A stretch of 16,036 bases of DNA. It comes from J088 sp003695505 [NCBI: Candidatus Dadabacteria bacterium]. Its GTDB lineage: Bacteria > J088. This document shows, piece by piece, positions 6,860-14,011 of this stretch (its first letter is position 1; every line of letters starts with the position of its first letter). Below the pieces are notes generated by a model. That model saw only the letters and a program-made list of their open reading frames with translations. It was not told the DNA's origin and ran no database searches. Where the stretch lies: the NCBI GenBank assembly GCA_003695505.1, contig RFIY01000123.1, positions 1 through 16,036 of the forward strand. The letters are read 5' to 3'. A program made the translations under genes and the position numbers.

Positions 6860-8899
6860 TTCCGCCTCGACGATCGCACGCAACTGTTCGACAAGGTGCG
6901 CATGCACGCCCGCGCGAACCCACAACGCCGGTTTCCCGATCGGAGCCGGCGTCGGGACGACCTGTCGCCCCGATTCTTGTCCTGAACCAAAGACTTCGAT
7001 CCAGTCGCCTTTCGGCAACCAGGCGTCTACGCGATCAACACCCGGCGCCACAACCGGAACAAAGACGACATCGTCGCCGAGCATCCATTGATGATCCGCC
7101 TGCCACGCCTCAGGCCATTCCGGATCCACCATCGCGGTGTGACGAATCAACGGCAGCCCGGACGCAAGACTCTCGTCCGCCAGCTCCCGAAAGTAAGTCG
7201 ACATGACCTGATGCAACCTTGCCATCGTGCGAAAATGCACCAGGGTGGCCTCGTCGCTGTCGAATCGATGATTTTCGTGCTTGCGCAGACCATCGTGCGT
7301 ACGCATGAACGGCGAAAACGCGCCGAGTTCCACCCAGCGTTGAAACAGTTCGCGGTCGCTGGGCCCGCCAGAAAACCCCGCAATGTCGTGCGTAAACAGC
7401 GGGATACCCGAAAATCCGGCCGTCAGTCCCGCGGTGACAACCGTCGGAATACCGTCCCCGGGATCCCAGCTCGCCTCCTGATCGCCGGCCCAGACGATCT
7501 GCGCGACACGCGCTTCATGGGTAAAACCCGAGCGCGTCAGCAGCACGAAGTCGCCATCGGGCCACGCGGCCTCAAGAACCTGACGATTGAGCTGGTGCCA
7601 CCGTTCGGGGTAGAGATTATGCCAGCGCGCCCCTTCTCCTGCCGCCACATGTGCATCAAACGGGACCCACTCACCGAAGTCGGCCATCCAGCCCCGCATG
7701 CCCAATTCGGCAGCGGCACGGGCATACCGCTGAAACCATGACGCGGCCTCGTCGTTGAATACGTCGAGCAGGCCGCCATCAAACGTAATGATCGTAAACA
7801 GATAGGGGTCGCCATCGGCCGTCTCGACCAGGTAACCATTCGATACGGCTTCTGGATAGTGATCATCATAATCCGGTACAACGAACGGATTGAAGTATCC
7901 CAGAAAGCGTACCCCTTGCGCGGCAAAATCCGCGATCGTTTCTTTGAGTCCGGGATACCAGCCCTGATCGTGAACCCATCGATATTTCACGCCGAAATTA
8001 TCGCCACCAAAATTGCGCGCGCCGACCCAGTCCTGCACCCAGACGGCACTGACCGGAATCTGGGCGTCCAACGCGGTCTGCAGGCGCTCTGTAACTGCGG
8101 TTGTGCCGCCCTGCGCCCCAAGCCACACGCCCTGCCACGCCCAGTCGGGCGGTAGTTGTGGTGTCCTCCCTGTATAGCGCGTGAGCACTTCCGTCAGGCG
8201 CAGCGGACCCGTCTCTGCATCTCCATCCGCCTCGCCAAAGAGACGCAGCGTTGGATTCGGATCCCAGACATCGATGGCAACCTCTCCGGGTTGCGTGTCG
8301 CAGACGTCCAGTCGACTGTAAGCCGGGGAGTCGATCAGCAGTCCCCAACCCTGACGAGGCTGCGCCAGCCAGGGCACCGGGTAGTAGGTATCCGTCAGAT
8401 CACCAAATGGCGGTGTCCCGTTCTCGCTACGACCAACGCCCTGCTCCTGCGTCCAGATATCCACGCTCTGCCCGCGTAAATCAACGAAGTTGTACTGCTC
8501 TCCACCACCCCAGAAGATGTCGTCTGCCTGACAAGGAAGCGAAAATCCGATGCCCTGCAGGTCTTCGCCGGACACGTTTTCAACCTGAATCGTCCAGCCG
8601 CCGGAGCCGGACTCCGCGTAGTGCAAGACCAGCCAGGTTCGTCCGCCTGGATCGACCCCAGCAACGCGTCCATTTCCGTCGTCCCTCAGGACCAACGCCA
8701 CATCATCGACGTTCTGGCGCGCGAACGAAAACATCCCGACCACCATGGAGACATCGGGCGTAAAGCGCAGCGCGCGAACGTCCATGATGGGCGGCAGATC
8801 CTCGGCAAGTCGGATACGATCCGGACGGATTTCGACGCTGTCCACGCACGCGACCAGCGCGATTCCCATGCAAACCGCGGTGACCCACAACCGCCTCAT
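6848..8899 (-). CDS. Lipoprotein GH31 alpha-glycosidase, YihQ-like subgroup
   Basis: A 683-residue glycoside hydrolase family 31 enzyme expected to cleave alpha-linked sugars outside the cytoplasm. Residues 1-18 form a lipoprotein signal (MRRLWVTAV, then LVAC with C18). The catalytic barrel has the nucleophile D407 in GWMADFGEW, the acid/base D473 in VWAGDQ, and QDW at 289-291; overall it resembles E. coli YihQ, including MRTHDG and PIGKP near the end. Of the sulfoquinovose-binding residues I recall from YihQ, the Gln is kept (Q289), the Tyr is Phe (F509), and the Arg/Trp segment is two residues shorter and not clearly conserved, so the substrate may differ. The ATG at 8897-8899 is chosen because it begins the signal peptide; the frame stays open another 78 codons over the upstream gene. 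It follows the upstream gene by 11 bases, in one operon. Confidence 0.88.
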   Translation of the reverse strand: MRRLWVTAVCMGIALVACVDSVEIRPDRIRLAEDLPPIMDVRALRFTPDVSMVVGMFSFARQNVDDVALVLRDDGNGRVAGVDPGGRTWLVLHYAESGSGGWTIQVENVSGEDLQGIGFSLPCQADDIFWGGGEQYNFVDLRGQSVDIWTQEQGVGRSENGTPPFGDLTDTYYPVPWLAQPRQGWGLLIDSPAYSRLDVCDTQPGEVAIDVWDPNPTLRLFGEADGDAETGPLRLTEVLTRYTGRTPQLPPDWAWQGVWLGAQGGTTAVTERLQTALDAQIPVSAVWVQDWVGARNFGGDNFGVKYRWVHDQGWYPGLKETIADFAAQGVRFLGYFNPFVVPDYDDHYPEAVSNGYLVETADGDPYLFTIITFDGGLLDVFNDEAASWFQRYARAAAELGMRGWMADFGEWVPFDAHVAAGEGARWHNLYPERWHQLNRQVLEAAWPDGDFVLLTRSGFTHEARVAQIVWAGDQEASWDPGDGIPTVVTAGLTAGFSGIPLFTHDIAGFSGGPSDRELFQRWVELGAFSPFMRTHDGLRKHENHRFDSDEATLVHFRTMARLHQVMSTYFRELADESLASGLPLIRHTAMVDPEWPEAWQADHQWMLGDDVVFVPVVAPGVDRVDAWLPKGDWIEVFGSGQESGRQVVPTPAPIGKPALWVRAGVHAHLVEQLRAIVEAESAP

Positions 8900-8910
8900 C
8901 GCTCGGTTCG

Positions 8911-10386
8911 TCAAGGCTGGCTGCGTACGGGCTGCCACCATGACCCGGTATGATCGATGACGGCTGTCGCGCCGGGACGGGTCACCTGCACGTTGACCGC
9001 AGGTTTGCGGGCATCTGCATACAGCACCGCGGGAATCGCGAGCTCGAATACCTGCGACCAGCGCGCGACGAGCCCTTCTTGCGGCCGCCCCTCCGATGGG
9101 GGCGCGGCCCCTGTACGAATACGCGTGGCCCAACTGTTGTTGCGATCGTCGGCGATCACGAGCAGGTCCGCGCGACGATCTCCGTCGAAGTCCAGCTGAA
9201 CCTGCACCCAGAATGCGGCGGCGGGATTGATCTGCCCAGCAGGGTCGACGCGCACGAACAGTCCATTTTCGCCCTCGCCCACGGCGACCTGCTGGATGTC
9301 GAATTCGCGGGACTCACCTGTTTTATCGCGGTAAACCTTGTGCGGGAAACCCTGTTCCCAGTCCCCGGCCAGTCCGTCCACGGCAATACGGTCTGGCGCC
9401 TGATCCGGGCGCCCGTCCCCGTCGCTGTCGCGATCGACCGGGTTGAACCCATACCAGTATTCGAATCCGTCCGAAAGCTGATCACCATCGCTGTCCGTGC
9501 GTTCTGGAGAGGTACCCAGCATTGGTTCGAGGCCATCAGCCAGATCGTCGCGATCCTGATCCTGGAAGGCGCGCAAATCAATCTGCCGATAGGCGCCGGT
9601 ACGCACCCAACCACTCAGTAAAGCGTCCGGATCTGAACCGGCGCTTTTCAGCAGGCCGGCCAGCGCCGTTGCCTCGACCGGGCGCTTCGCGGTCGCCGTG
9701 TCACGGATCCACGCGTCCCAGCCCCGACTACCAACGACTGCTGCAACTGCGGCGACAAACGCGGCCGCCTTTGCGCACAGGTACGCAAATCCGTCCCGGC
9801 TCTGCTCATAGAGCTTGACGCCCTCGAGAGGACGATCAAGCTGCCCGCGCTGGGTCAACAGCAGATTACGATCGAGGCGTACGGCCTCTCTGACATCGTC
9901 ACCAAAACCTGCGGCACGGAGAAACATCCACCCCTCATAACGCGCCAGCCCTTTCATTAACCAGGCATCGGCGACCGTGCCCGGATGGAACCAGAAGTGG
10001 GCAATCTGCTCCGCCAGCACGACCGGTCCGGCCGGATATTTCAGACGTAACCCGTGCTTGCGACCGTTCCATCCAGCGGACGGCAACGATGGCTCTTCAA
10101 TGACCAGTACCGTGTCCAGCCCGCTCGGCACCCCGTGTCGACGGATCGCTACGGCAAGCAAGCGTGTCGTCCATTCCGCAACCTGGCGTCCCCACTCCTG
10201 ATGCTCCGGTTCTGTATAGACGCGCACCTGAAGCGTACGATCACCTGCGACGACCTCGGCATTTCGCTCGACCATCCGAGACTGCCGCACCTTCCAGCCA
10301 TCCGGATCGAATCCGGAAGCTGTAGCGGAAGCCGAAACCAGCACCGCCAGCGACACCATAAAAATCCACCTGGAACCGTTCATCAT
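8911..10386 (-). CDS. Exported protein: degenerate M1-peptidase-like domain, thrombospondin type 3 repeats, CBM9/DOMON-like C-terminus
   Basis: A 491-residue protein with a signal peptide (1-23, cleavage near SATAS-GF). Residues about 40-270 resemble the gluzincin (M1) fold: EQIAHFWF (126-133) stands where active enzymes have HELAHQWF, and WLMKGLARY (142-150) where they have WLNEGFA-Y. Two of three zinc ligands and the catalytic Glu are replaced, so it is probably inactive. Residues 275-329 are Asp-rich calcium-binding repeats of the thrombospondin type 3 kind (DQDRDDLADG, DSDGDQLSDG, DSDGDGRPD). Residues 334-491 begin VDGLAGDW and look like a beta-sandwich CBM9/DOMON-like domain (inference). 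Two tandem ATGs (10386 and 10383) follow GGGAAG; the second is better spaced. The gene is 11 bases upstream of the GH31 lipoprotein gene, suggesting a shared role in capturing and cutting polysaccharide. Confidence 0.7.
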   Translation of the reverse strand: MMNGSRWIFMVSLAVLVSASATASGFDPDGWKVRQSRMVERNAEVVAGDRTLQVRVYTEPEHQEWGRQVAEWTTRLLAVAIRRHGVPSGLDTVLVIEEPSLPSAGWNGRKHGLRLKYPAGPVVLAEQIAHFWFHPGTVADAWLMKGLARYEGWMFLRAAGFGDDVREAVRLDRNLLLTQRGQLDRPLEGVKLYEQSRDGFAYLCAKAAAFVAAVAAVVGSRGWDAWIRDTATAKRPVEATALAGLLKSAGSDPDALLSGWVRTGAYRQIDLRAFQDQDRDDLADGLEPMLGTSPERTDSDGDQLSDGFEYWYGFNPVDRDSDGDGRPDQAPDRIAVDGLAGDWEQGFPHKVYRDKTGESREFDIQQVAVGEGENGLFVRVDPAGQINPAAAFWVQVQLDFDGDRRADLLVIADDRNNSWATRIRTGAAPPSEGRPQEGLVARWSQVFELAIPAVLYADARKPAVNVQVTRPGATAVIDHTGSWWQPVRSQP

Positions 10387-10436
10387 TCTTCCCGGAATCT
10401 GGGTTGTTCATCTGCAAATCGCAGGACAAGGAAACA

Positions 10437-10462
10437 GCGGCTGCACAATGTCGTACAGCCGC
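10437..10462 (-). terminator. Hairpin, possible terminator after htrA
   Basis: On the minus strand a 10-bp stem (10453-10462 with 10437-10446; one G-U pair) closes on a six-base loop and is followed by TGTTTCCTTG. It lies 163 bases after the htrA stop and 51 bases before the next minus-strand gene. The stem is strong but the U-tract is poor, so it could instead be a leader structure of the gene downstream. Confidence 0.4.
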
Positions 10463-10624
10463 ATGTAAGCTTAGCAGTCCGTCGGTTCAGGTGCATTTCG
10501 AGACGGCATTGCGGACCGGTTTTCTGCCTGCCGCACCGGCTGTAATGCGATGGCTTTCGAAGATAGACGGCGCCTCGTCACCGCCCCCTCAATCTTGTAA
10601 CCCTGTGCCGACTGGCAGAAGGCT

Positions 10625-12163
10625 TCAATCCTCTTCGAGGGGCACCGCCACGAACCGGTTTTGCTCTCCTCGACGAATCAACAGAGCCAGCGCGCCGCGA
10701 TCAGCCTTCCTGGCAGCCTTCACGGCCGCCTTGAGATCTTCTGGCGCCGCCAGCACTGCTGACCCCGCGCGAAGCAGAACGTCGCCGGGATGCAGGATTC
10801 CGGCTGCGGGGCTGTCGGGGTCGACCGCATCGACGACAAGCCCCTGCTCGACGCCGACCTGTTCGCGTTCCTGCGGCGTCAGAGCGTGGAGCGTCAGTCC
10901 CAGGATTTCGTCTCGGTCCGGCTCTTCCGTCTCATTTTCTGTCGAGTCGGACTGCTGCCGATCCTGCTCCCCTTCCGGCAGCGTGCCCAACTTGACCTGC
11001 ACCTGCTTCTTCTTGCCATCGCGAATGATGGTCACGGTAGCCTTCGTCCCTGGCGGCGTAGTCGAGACGCGAACGGGCAGCTCCTGCATTCTGTGGATCG
11101 TCTCACCATTGAATGCCACGATCACATCGCCCACCTCGATACCCGCCTTTGCCGCGGGGCTGTCCGGATAGACCTGTGTGACCAGCGCGCCATGCGGCTC
11201 ATCGAGGCCCAGCCCTTCTGCCAGTTGCTCATCGACCGGCTGAATCATAACCCCGAGATAGCCTCGTGTAACCTTCTTGTGCTCACGAAGTTCGTCGACG
11301 ATATAGCGCGCGAGATTGCTTGGGATCGAAAACCCGATTCCGGCACTCTGACCCGTACGCGAAAAGATTGCCGTATTGATGCCGATGATTTCGCCCCGCA
11401 GGTTGATCAGCGGACCACCGCTGTTGCCGGGGTTGATACTGGCGTCCGTTTGCAAGAAGTCCTGATATGGCAGGTCACTACCAATCGAACGCCCTTTCGC
11501 ACTGATGATCCCGGCCGTAAACGTGTGATTCAAACCGAACGGATTGCCGACCGCAAGTACCCATTCGCCGATGCGCGCCGCGTCTGAATCGCCGAATTTC
11601 AGCCACGGATACTCACCCTTTTCCTTGATCCGCAACAACGCGAGATCAGTTTTGGGATCGGCGCCAACGACCTCTGCCTCAAGGCGACGATCATCGGCGA
11701 GCACGACCTGAATTTCATCCGCGCCATCAATGACGTGGTTGTTCGTCACAACGTATCCGTCGGCGCTGACGATCACACCCGATCCGAGCGCCGCCTGCAT
11801 CTTCTTTTTGCGTGGCGCAGGTTCGGAGCGACGTTGTTGCCCTTGCGGCTGCTCTGGCATCGGCAACCCGAAGAAGCGGAACAGATCACGAAACTGAGGC
11901 GGGAGTTGATCCGGCGAAATGCCCGGCATACCGGGAATCTGTTGCTGCTCGACAATCCGGGCAGTCGCGATGTTGACGACGGCCGGTTTGACCGTCTCGG
12001 CCAGATCCGCGAAGTCGAACGGTGCCGATGCCGGCGTTTCCGGAATCTGGGGTGCCCGCTCCGCAGCGGTAGGCGCCCCGCCCAGATCAAAACAACTGCC
12101 GGCAATCAAGCCAACAGACAGGCACAACGCGCCGAACCCGACCAACGTCAGCCGCCGACGCAT
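10625..12163 (-). CDS. htrA: HtrA/DegP-family periplasmic serine endoprotease with two PDZ domains
   Basis: A protein quality-control protease of the cell envelope. The 512 residues include an N-terminal membrane/signal segment (1-24) ending in IAGSC, which may be a weak lipobox with C24. A flexible Pro/Gln-rich loop precedes the trypsin-like domain (about 125-290), whose triad is H143 (TNNHV), D173 (KTDLALL) and S248 (PGNSGGP). PDZ1 is at about 301-395 (GYLGVMIQPV), a charged linker runs 395-418, and PDZ2 is at 420-505. The start ATG overlaps the stop of the upstream DUF1844 gene in TGATG, with a G-rich ribosome site (AGGGGGG) seven bases away, so translation is coupled. The long LA-loop-like insert at about 72-120 is typical of DegP/DegQ proteins. 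Confidence 0.95.
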   Translation of the reverse strand: MRRRLTLVGFGALCLSVGLIAGSCFDLGGAPTAAERAPQIPETPASAPFDFADLAETVKPAVVNIATARIVEQQQIPGMPGISPDQLPPQFRDLFRFFGLPMPEQPQGQQRRSEPAPRKKKMQAALGSGVIVSADGYVVTNNHVIDGADEIQVVLADDRRLEAEVVGADPKTDLALLRIKEKGEYPWLKFGDSDAARIGEWVLAVGNPFGLNHTFTAGIISAKGRSIGSDLPYQDFLQTDASINPGNSGGPLINLRGEIIGINTAIFSRTGQSAGIGFSIPSNLARYIVDELREHKKVTRGYLGVMIQPVDEQLAEGLGLDEPHGALVTQVYPDSPAAKAGIEVGDVIVAFNGETIHRMQELPVRVSTTPPGTKATVTIIRDGKKKQVQVKLGTLPEGEQDRQQSDSTENETEEPDRDEILGLTLHALTPQEREQVGVEQGLVVDAVDPDSPAAGILHPGDVLLRAGSAVLAAPEDLKAAVKAARKADRGALALLIRRGEQNRFVAVPLEED

Positions 12164-12756
12164 CAGTTGCCCCCCCTCGGCGCACCGGCAGGACCGGCAG
12201 GACCCGGCCCTGGTTGAGACATCTGCTCCACTTTTTGACGGAAGCGCATCATCAACTCATATAGCAACTGGTCGAACAGGCGAGATTCCTGTGCCGTGAG
12301 ATTGCCATCCGTTTTTTGCCGCAGCACGCTGAGAATCTCGAGCGTCTGCTGCGCGGCCTCCAGATTTTCGCGCACGATCCCGCTACCGGGATCGGGCACC
12401 TCGCCGAGATGGACGAGCATCGAATGCGCAAGACTGTTCAGGAACTCGAGGAAAATCTGGGTCTGAAGTTGCTCCTGCGCCGACTGTCCGTCGCCGGATG
12501 GCTCGGACGGCGGCGTCCCTTGCGACGCACCCGGTTCGGGAGCTGCTTCAGGAGCCGGCTGTGGCGCCGCCGGCTGTAGTGGCGCGGCAGGTTCAGGCTG
12601 CTGCTGCGCCGATTCGATCAGATCAGGCGCCGCATCCGTCCGCTCCCGCGGCTCGGCGTCTGGTCGCTCGACAACATTGCCGTCATCGTCCAAAACGAAC
12701 CGCCGGCGGTCCTTGACCTTGACACGGCCTTCTTCTCGCTCGCGCTCTTCGCTCAT
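12163..12756 (-). CDS. DUF1844 protein with a disordered proline-rich linker
   Basis: A 197-residue soluble protein of unknown function. The N-terminus has the family-like KVKDRRRFVLDDDGN (14-28). Residues about 40-92 are a Pro/Ala/Gln/Glu-rich, probably disordered linker. The DUF1844 core (about 95-178) contains FLEFLNSLAHSMLVHLGE and the hallmark KTDGNLT (148-154), with helices that probably form a small bundle. A short Gly/Pro-rich tail follows. No signal peptide or membrane helix is visible, so it should be cytoplasmic. The ATG at 12754-12756 is chosen because the conserved N-terminus begins there and a promoter lies 74 bases upstream; the open frame could be extended to 12975 over non-conserved sequence. 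It overlaps htrA by one base (TGATG), the only functional clue. Confidence 0.82.
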   Translation of the reverse strand: MSEEREREEGRVKVKDRRRFVLDDDGNVVERPDAEPRERTDAAPDLIESAQQQPEPAAPLQPAAPQPAPEAAPEPGASQGTPPSEPSGDGQSAQEQLQTQIFLEFLNSLAHSMLVHLGEVPDPGSGIVRENLEAAQQTLEILSVLRQKTDGNLTAQESRLFDQLLYELMMRFRQKVEQMSQPGPGPAGPAGAPRGGN

Positions 12757-12829
12757 CGCATTGTTTGCCTTTCGTAACTGAATCAATACAGGATGATCCG
12801 TGCCGGAATCGCCCCGCGGCACTGCAATA

Positions 12830-12857
12830 ACAATAGGCGCGCCGGTCCAGGTGTCAA
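12830..12857 (-). promoter_or_regulatory. Probable sigma70-type promoter of the DUF1844-htrA operon
   Basis: Minus strand: a perfect TTGACA (12852-12857), a 16-base spacer, then TATTGT (12830-12835, four of six matches to the -10). The predicted start near 12823 leaves a leader of about 67 bases before the DUF1844 ATG and would exclude the longer reading frame that begins upstream of it. Confidence 0.5.
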
Positions 12858-12923
12858 GTGCCTGCCGCGCACCGTCGAAACGCATAACGATTATTGTGAC
12901 AAACCACGACGCGTCCCGGTTCC

Positions 12924-12951
12924 TGCCACCTGCGGACAGTTGGGTTACAAT
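12924..12951 (+). promoter_or_regulatory. Possible promoter of tRNA-Leu(CAA)
   Basis: TACAAT (12946-12951, five of six matches to the -10) lies 71 bases before the tRNA. The -35 is poor: TGCCAC (12924-12929) with a 16-base spacer matches only two of six positions. The placement fits a stable-RNA promoter; the -35 is uncertain. Confidence 0.35.
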
Positions 12952-13022
12952 GGTTGATCGGTACGCGCTGCCCACCTTGCTCCCGCGTCCGACCGTTTAC
13001 AGAAGACCAACTTTCTCGATTT

Positions 13023-13106
13023 GCCGGGGTGGCGGAATTGGTAGACGCGGTGGACTCAAAATCCATTGGTGGTGACATCGTGGGGGTTCGAGTCCCCCCC
13101 CCGGCA
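13023..13106 (+). tRNA. tRNA-Leu, anticodon CAA
   Basis: A class II tRNA of 84 bases. The acceptor arms GCCGGGG (13023-13029) and CCCCGGC (13099-13105) pair perfectly, with discriminator A (13106). The D arm contains GGTAGACGC. The anticodon stem GTGGA/TCCAT has one G-U pair and the loop CTCAAAA, giving anticodon CAA (reads UUG). The variable arm is GGTG-GTGA-CATC, and the T arm is GGGGG-TTCGAGT-CCCCC. CCA is not encoded. The trailer CATCTTCTTTTTTT follows directly and doubles as coding sequence for the lipoprotein listed next. Confidence 0.97.
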
Positions 13107-13946
13107 CATCTTCTTTTTTTACTGATCTTGTCGCTCGTCGCGGCCTGCAACGACACGGAGTGCCGTCCGTGCGGCGACGGAACAGCCTACCTGCTGGACG
13201 GCTACGCATTTGCGACCTCCGTTGAAACGAACGGCGACCAGATCCTTCTGGACGGCTTTGATCTCGATGGCATCGATGCGAAACCCGGCGACCCTGCGGG
13301 TTGCCGATTCGGTGATGCAACAGCGCCGGACGGACGCACGGGGATCGACAATCAGCTCGGCTATCTGACCGCTCTGTTCGACTACGAATCACTTCGCGTC
13401 GTGCCTGGTGCGTTCGCCGAGACCGTTTCCAACGGCACTGGGCTGATCGTGATCGAAGCGACGTCCGGCACGCCCGATGCGCCAGGCGGCGGCAAGCTCT
13501 ATGCCTGGTCGCTGAGCGATCCCGCACTGGCGACGGGGCTGCCGCTGACCGACGCCAGCATCTCGCTCGGGGGCGCCGATCTGGCCGCCATCGCGGACAC
13601 GAACTCATTGAGCCCCGGCGGACACGTCATCTGGGGACCATACGAGGCGACGTTCCGTTTTCGGGTCGGCGACATCTGGACAGGCCTGACATTCGAACGC
13701 GCACATCTGCGCCTGGAACCGTCCGCTGACGGGACCCGTCTGAACGGTTATTTTGGCGGCCTCGTGTCGCTTCCGGTCGCGCACCGCTTCCTGGTCGATA
13801 TACAGCCGAACAACCCCAATATTTCATCGGCGCTCGATACGCTATTGCCGTTACTCGCCGACACCCGCAGCGCGCCAGACGCCGACTGCGACAGGATCTC
13901 GGTTGGATTTGGCGTCACCTACCGGCGGGTGCATCTCACGGACTGA
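13080..13946 (+). CDS. Hypothetical lipoprotein whose likely start lies inside tRNA-Leu(CAA)
   Basis: I do not recognise a named domain. The frame encodes a lipoprotein signal LLFLLILSLVAAC with C23, then a mature part of about 265 residues rich in Asp and Gly. An N-terminal Cys cluster (C23, C28, C31) and a DLDGID...APDG..GIDNQLG segment (61-94) resemble lipoproteins I associate with myxobacterial genomes. The C-terminal half is probably beta-rich, with one late Cys (DADCDR). There is no ATG near the signal peptide. Starts after the tRNA (CTG or TTG) would leave fewer than ten residues before the Cys. The GTG at 13080-13082, in the tRNA, gives MGVRVPPPAH plus the hydrophobic segment, a complete signal peptide. 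Further upstream the frame only translates the rest of the tRNA. It is convergent with the thioredoxin-fold gene. Confidence 0.65.
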   Translation: MGVRVPPPAHLLFLLILSLVAACNDTECRPCGDGTAYLLDGYAFATSVETNGDQILLDGFDLDGIDAKPGDPAGCRFGDATAPDGRTGIDNQLGYLTALFDYESLRVVPGAFAETVSNGTGLIVIEATSGTPDAPGGGKLYAWSLSDPALATGLPLTDASISLGGADLAAIADTNSLSPGGHVIWGPYEATFRFRVGDIWTGLTFERAHLRLEPSADGTRLNGYFGGLVSLPVAHRFLVDIQPNNPNISSALDTLLPLLADTRSAPDADCDRISVGFGVTYRRVHLTD

Positions 13947-13971
13947 CGGCTGTCTTGTCGCAATACTGTCG

Positions 13972-14011
13972 GGAACAAGGGACGCGGGATTATCTGGTGC
14001 GACCTTGTTCC
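13972..14011. repeat. 9-bp perfect inverted repeat between convergent genes
   Basis: GGAACAAGG (13972-13980) and CCTTGTTCC (14003-14011) are exact reverse complements separated by 22 bases. The right arm covers the last codons of the thioredoxin-fold gene. Neither side has a U-tract, so it is not a standard intrinsic terminator, though it could form a stem in both convergent transcripts. Confidence 0.5.

Noticed and set aside
6848-8899. Calling the GH31 enzyme a sulfoquinovosidase (yihQ)
   Set aside because: The catalytic residues fit, but the sulfonate-pocket Tyr is Phe and the Arg/Trp pair is not clearly present, so the substrate was left open.
8900-9133. N-terminal extension of the GH31 protein to a start at 9133
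   Set aside because: The extension lies within the upstream coding gene, is Arg-rich without family similarity, and would hide a clear lipoprotein signal that starts at 8899.
10387-10624. A gene or clear promoter in the 238 bases between htrA and the pseudo-peptidase gene
   Set aside because: Only a hairpin (10437-10462) stands out; no frame has a plausible start with family-like sequence and no convincing -35/-10 pair was found.
12757-12975. Longer form of the DUF1844 protein starting at 12975
   Set aside because: The extra 73 residues are not family-like and run across a TTGACA/TATTGT promoter; the conserved N-terminus begins at 12756.
12954-13079. In-frame extension of the lipoprotein gene through tRNA-Leu(CAA), giving an AELVDAVDSKS-type peptide
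   Set aside because: This peptide is the usual translation of a tRNA-Leu gene and carries no protein signal; a start at TTG 12954 would also bury the signal peptide 50 residues inside the protein.
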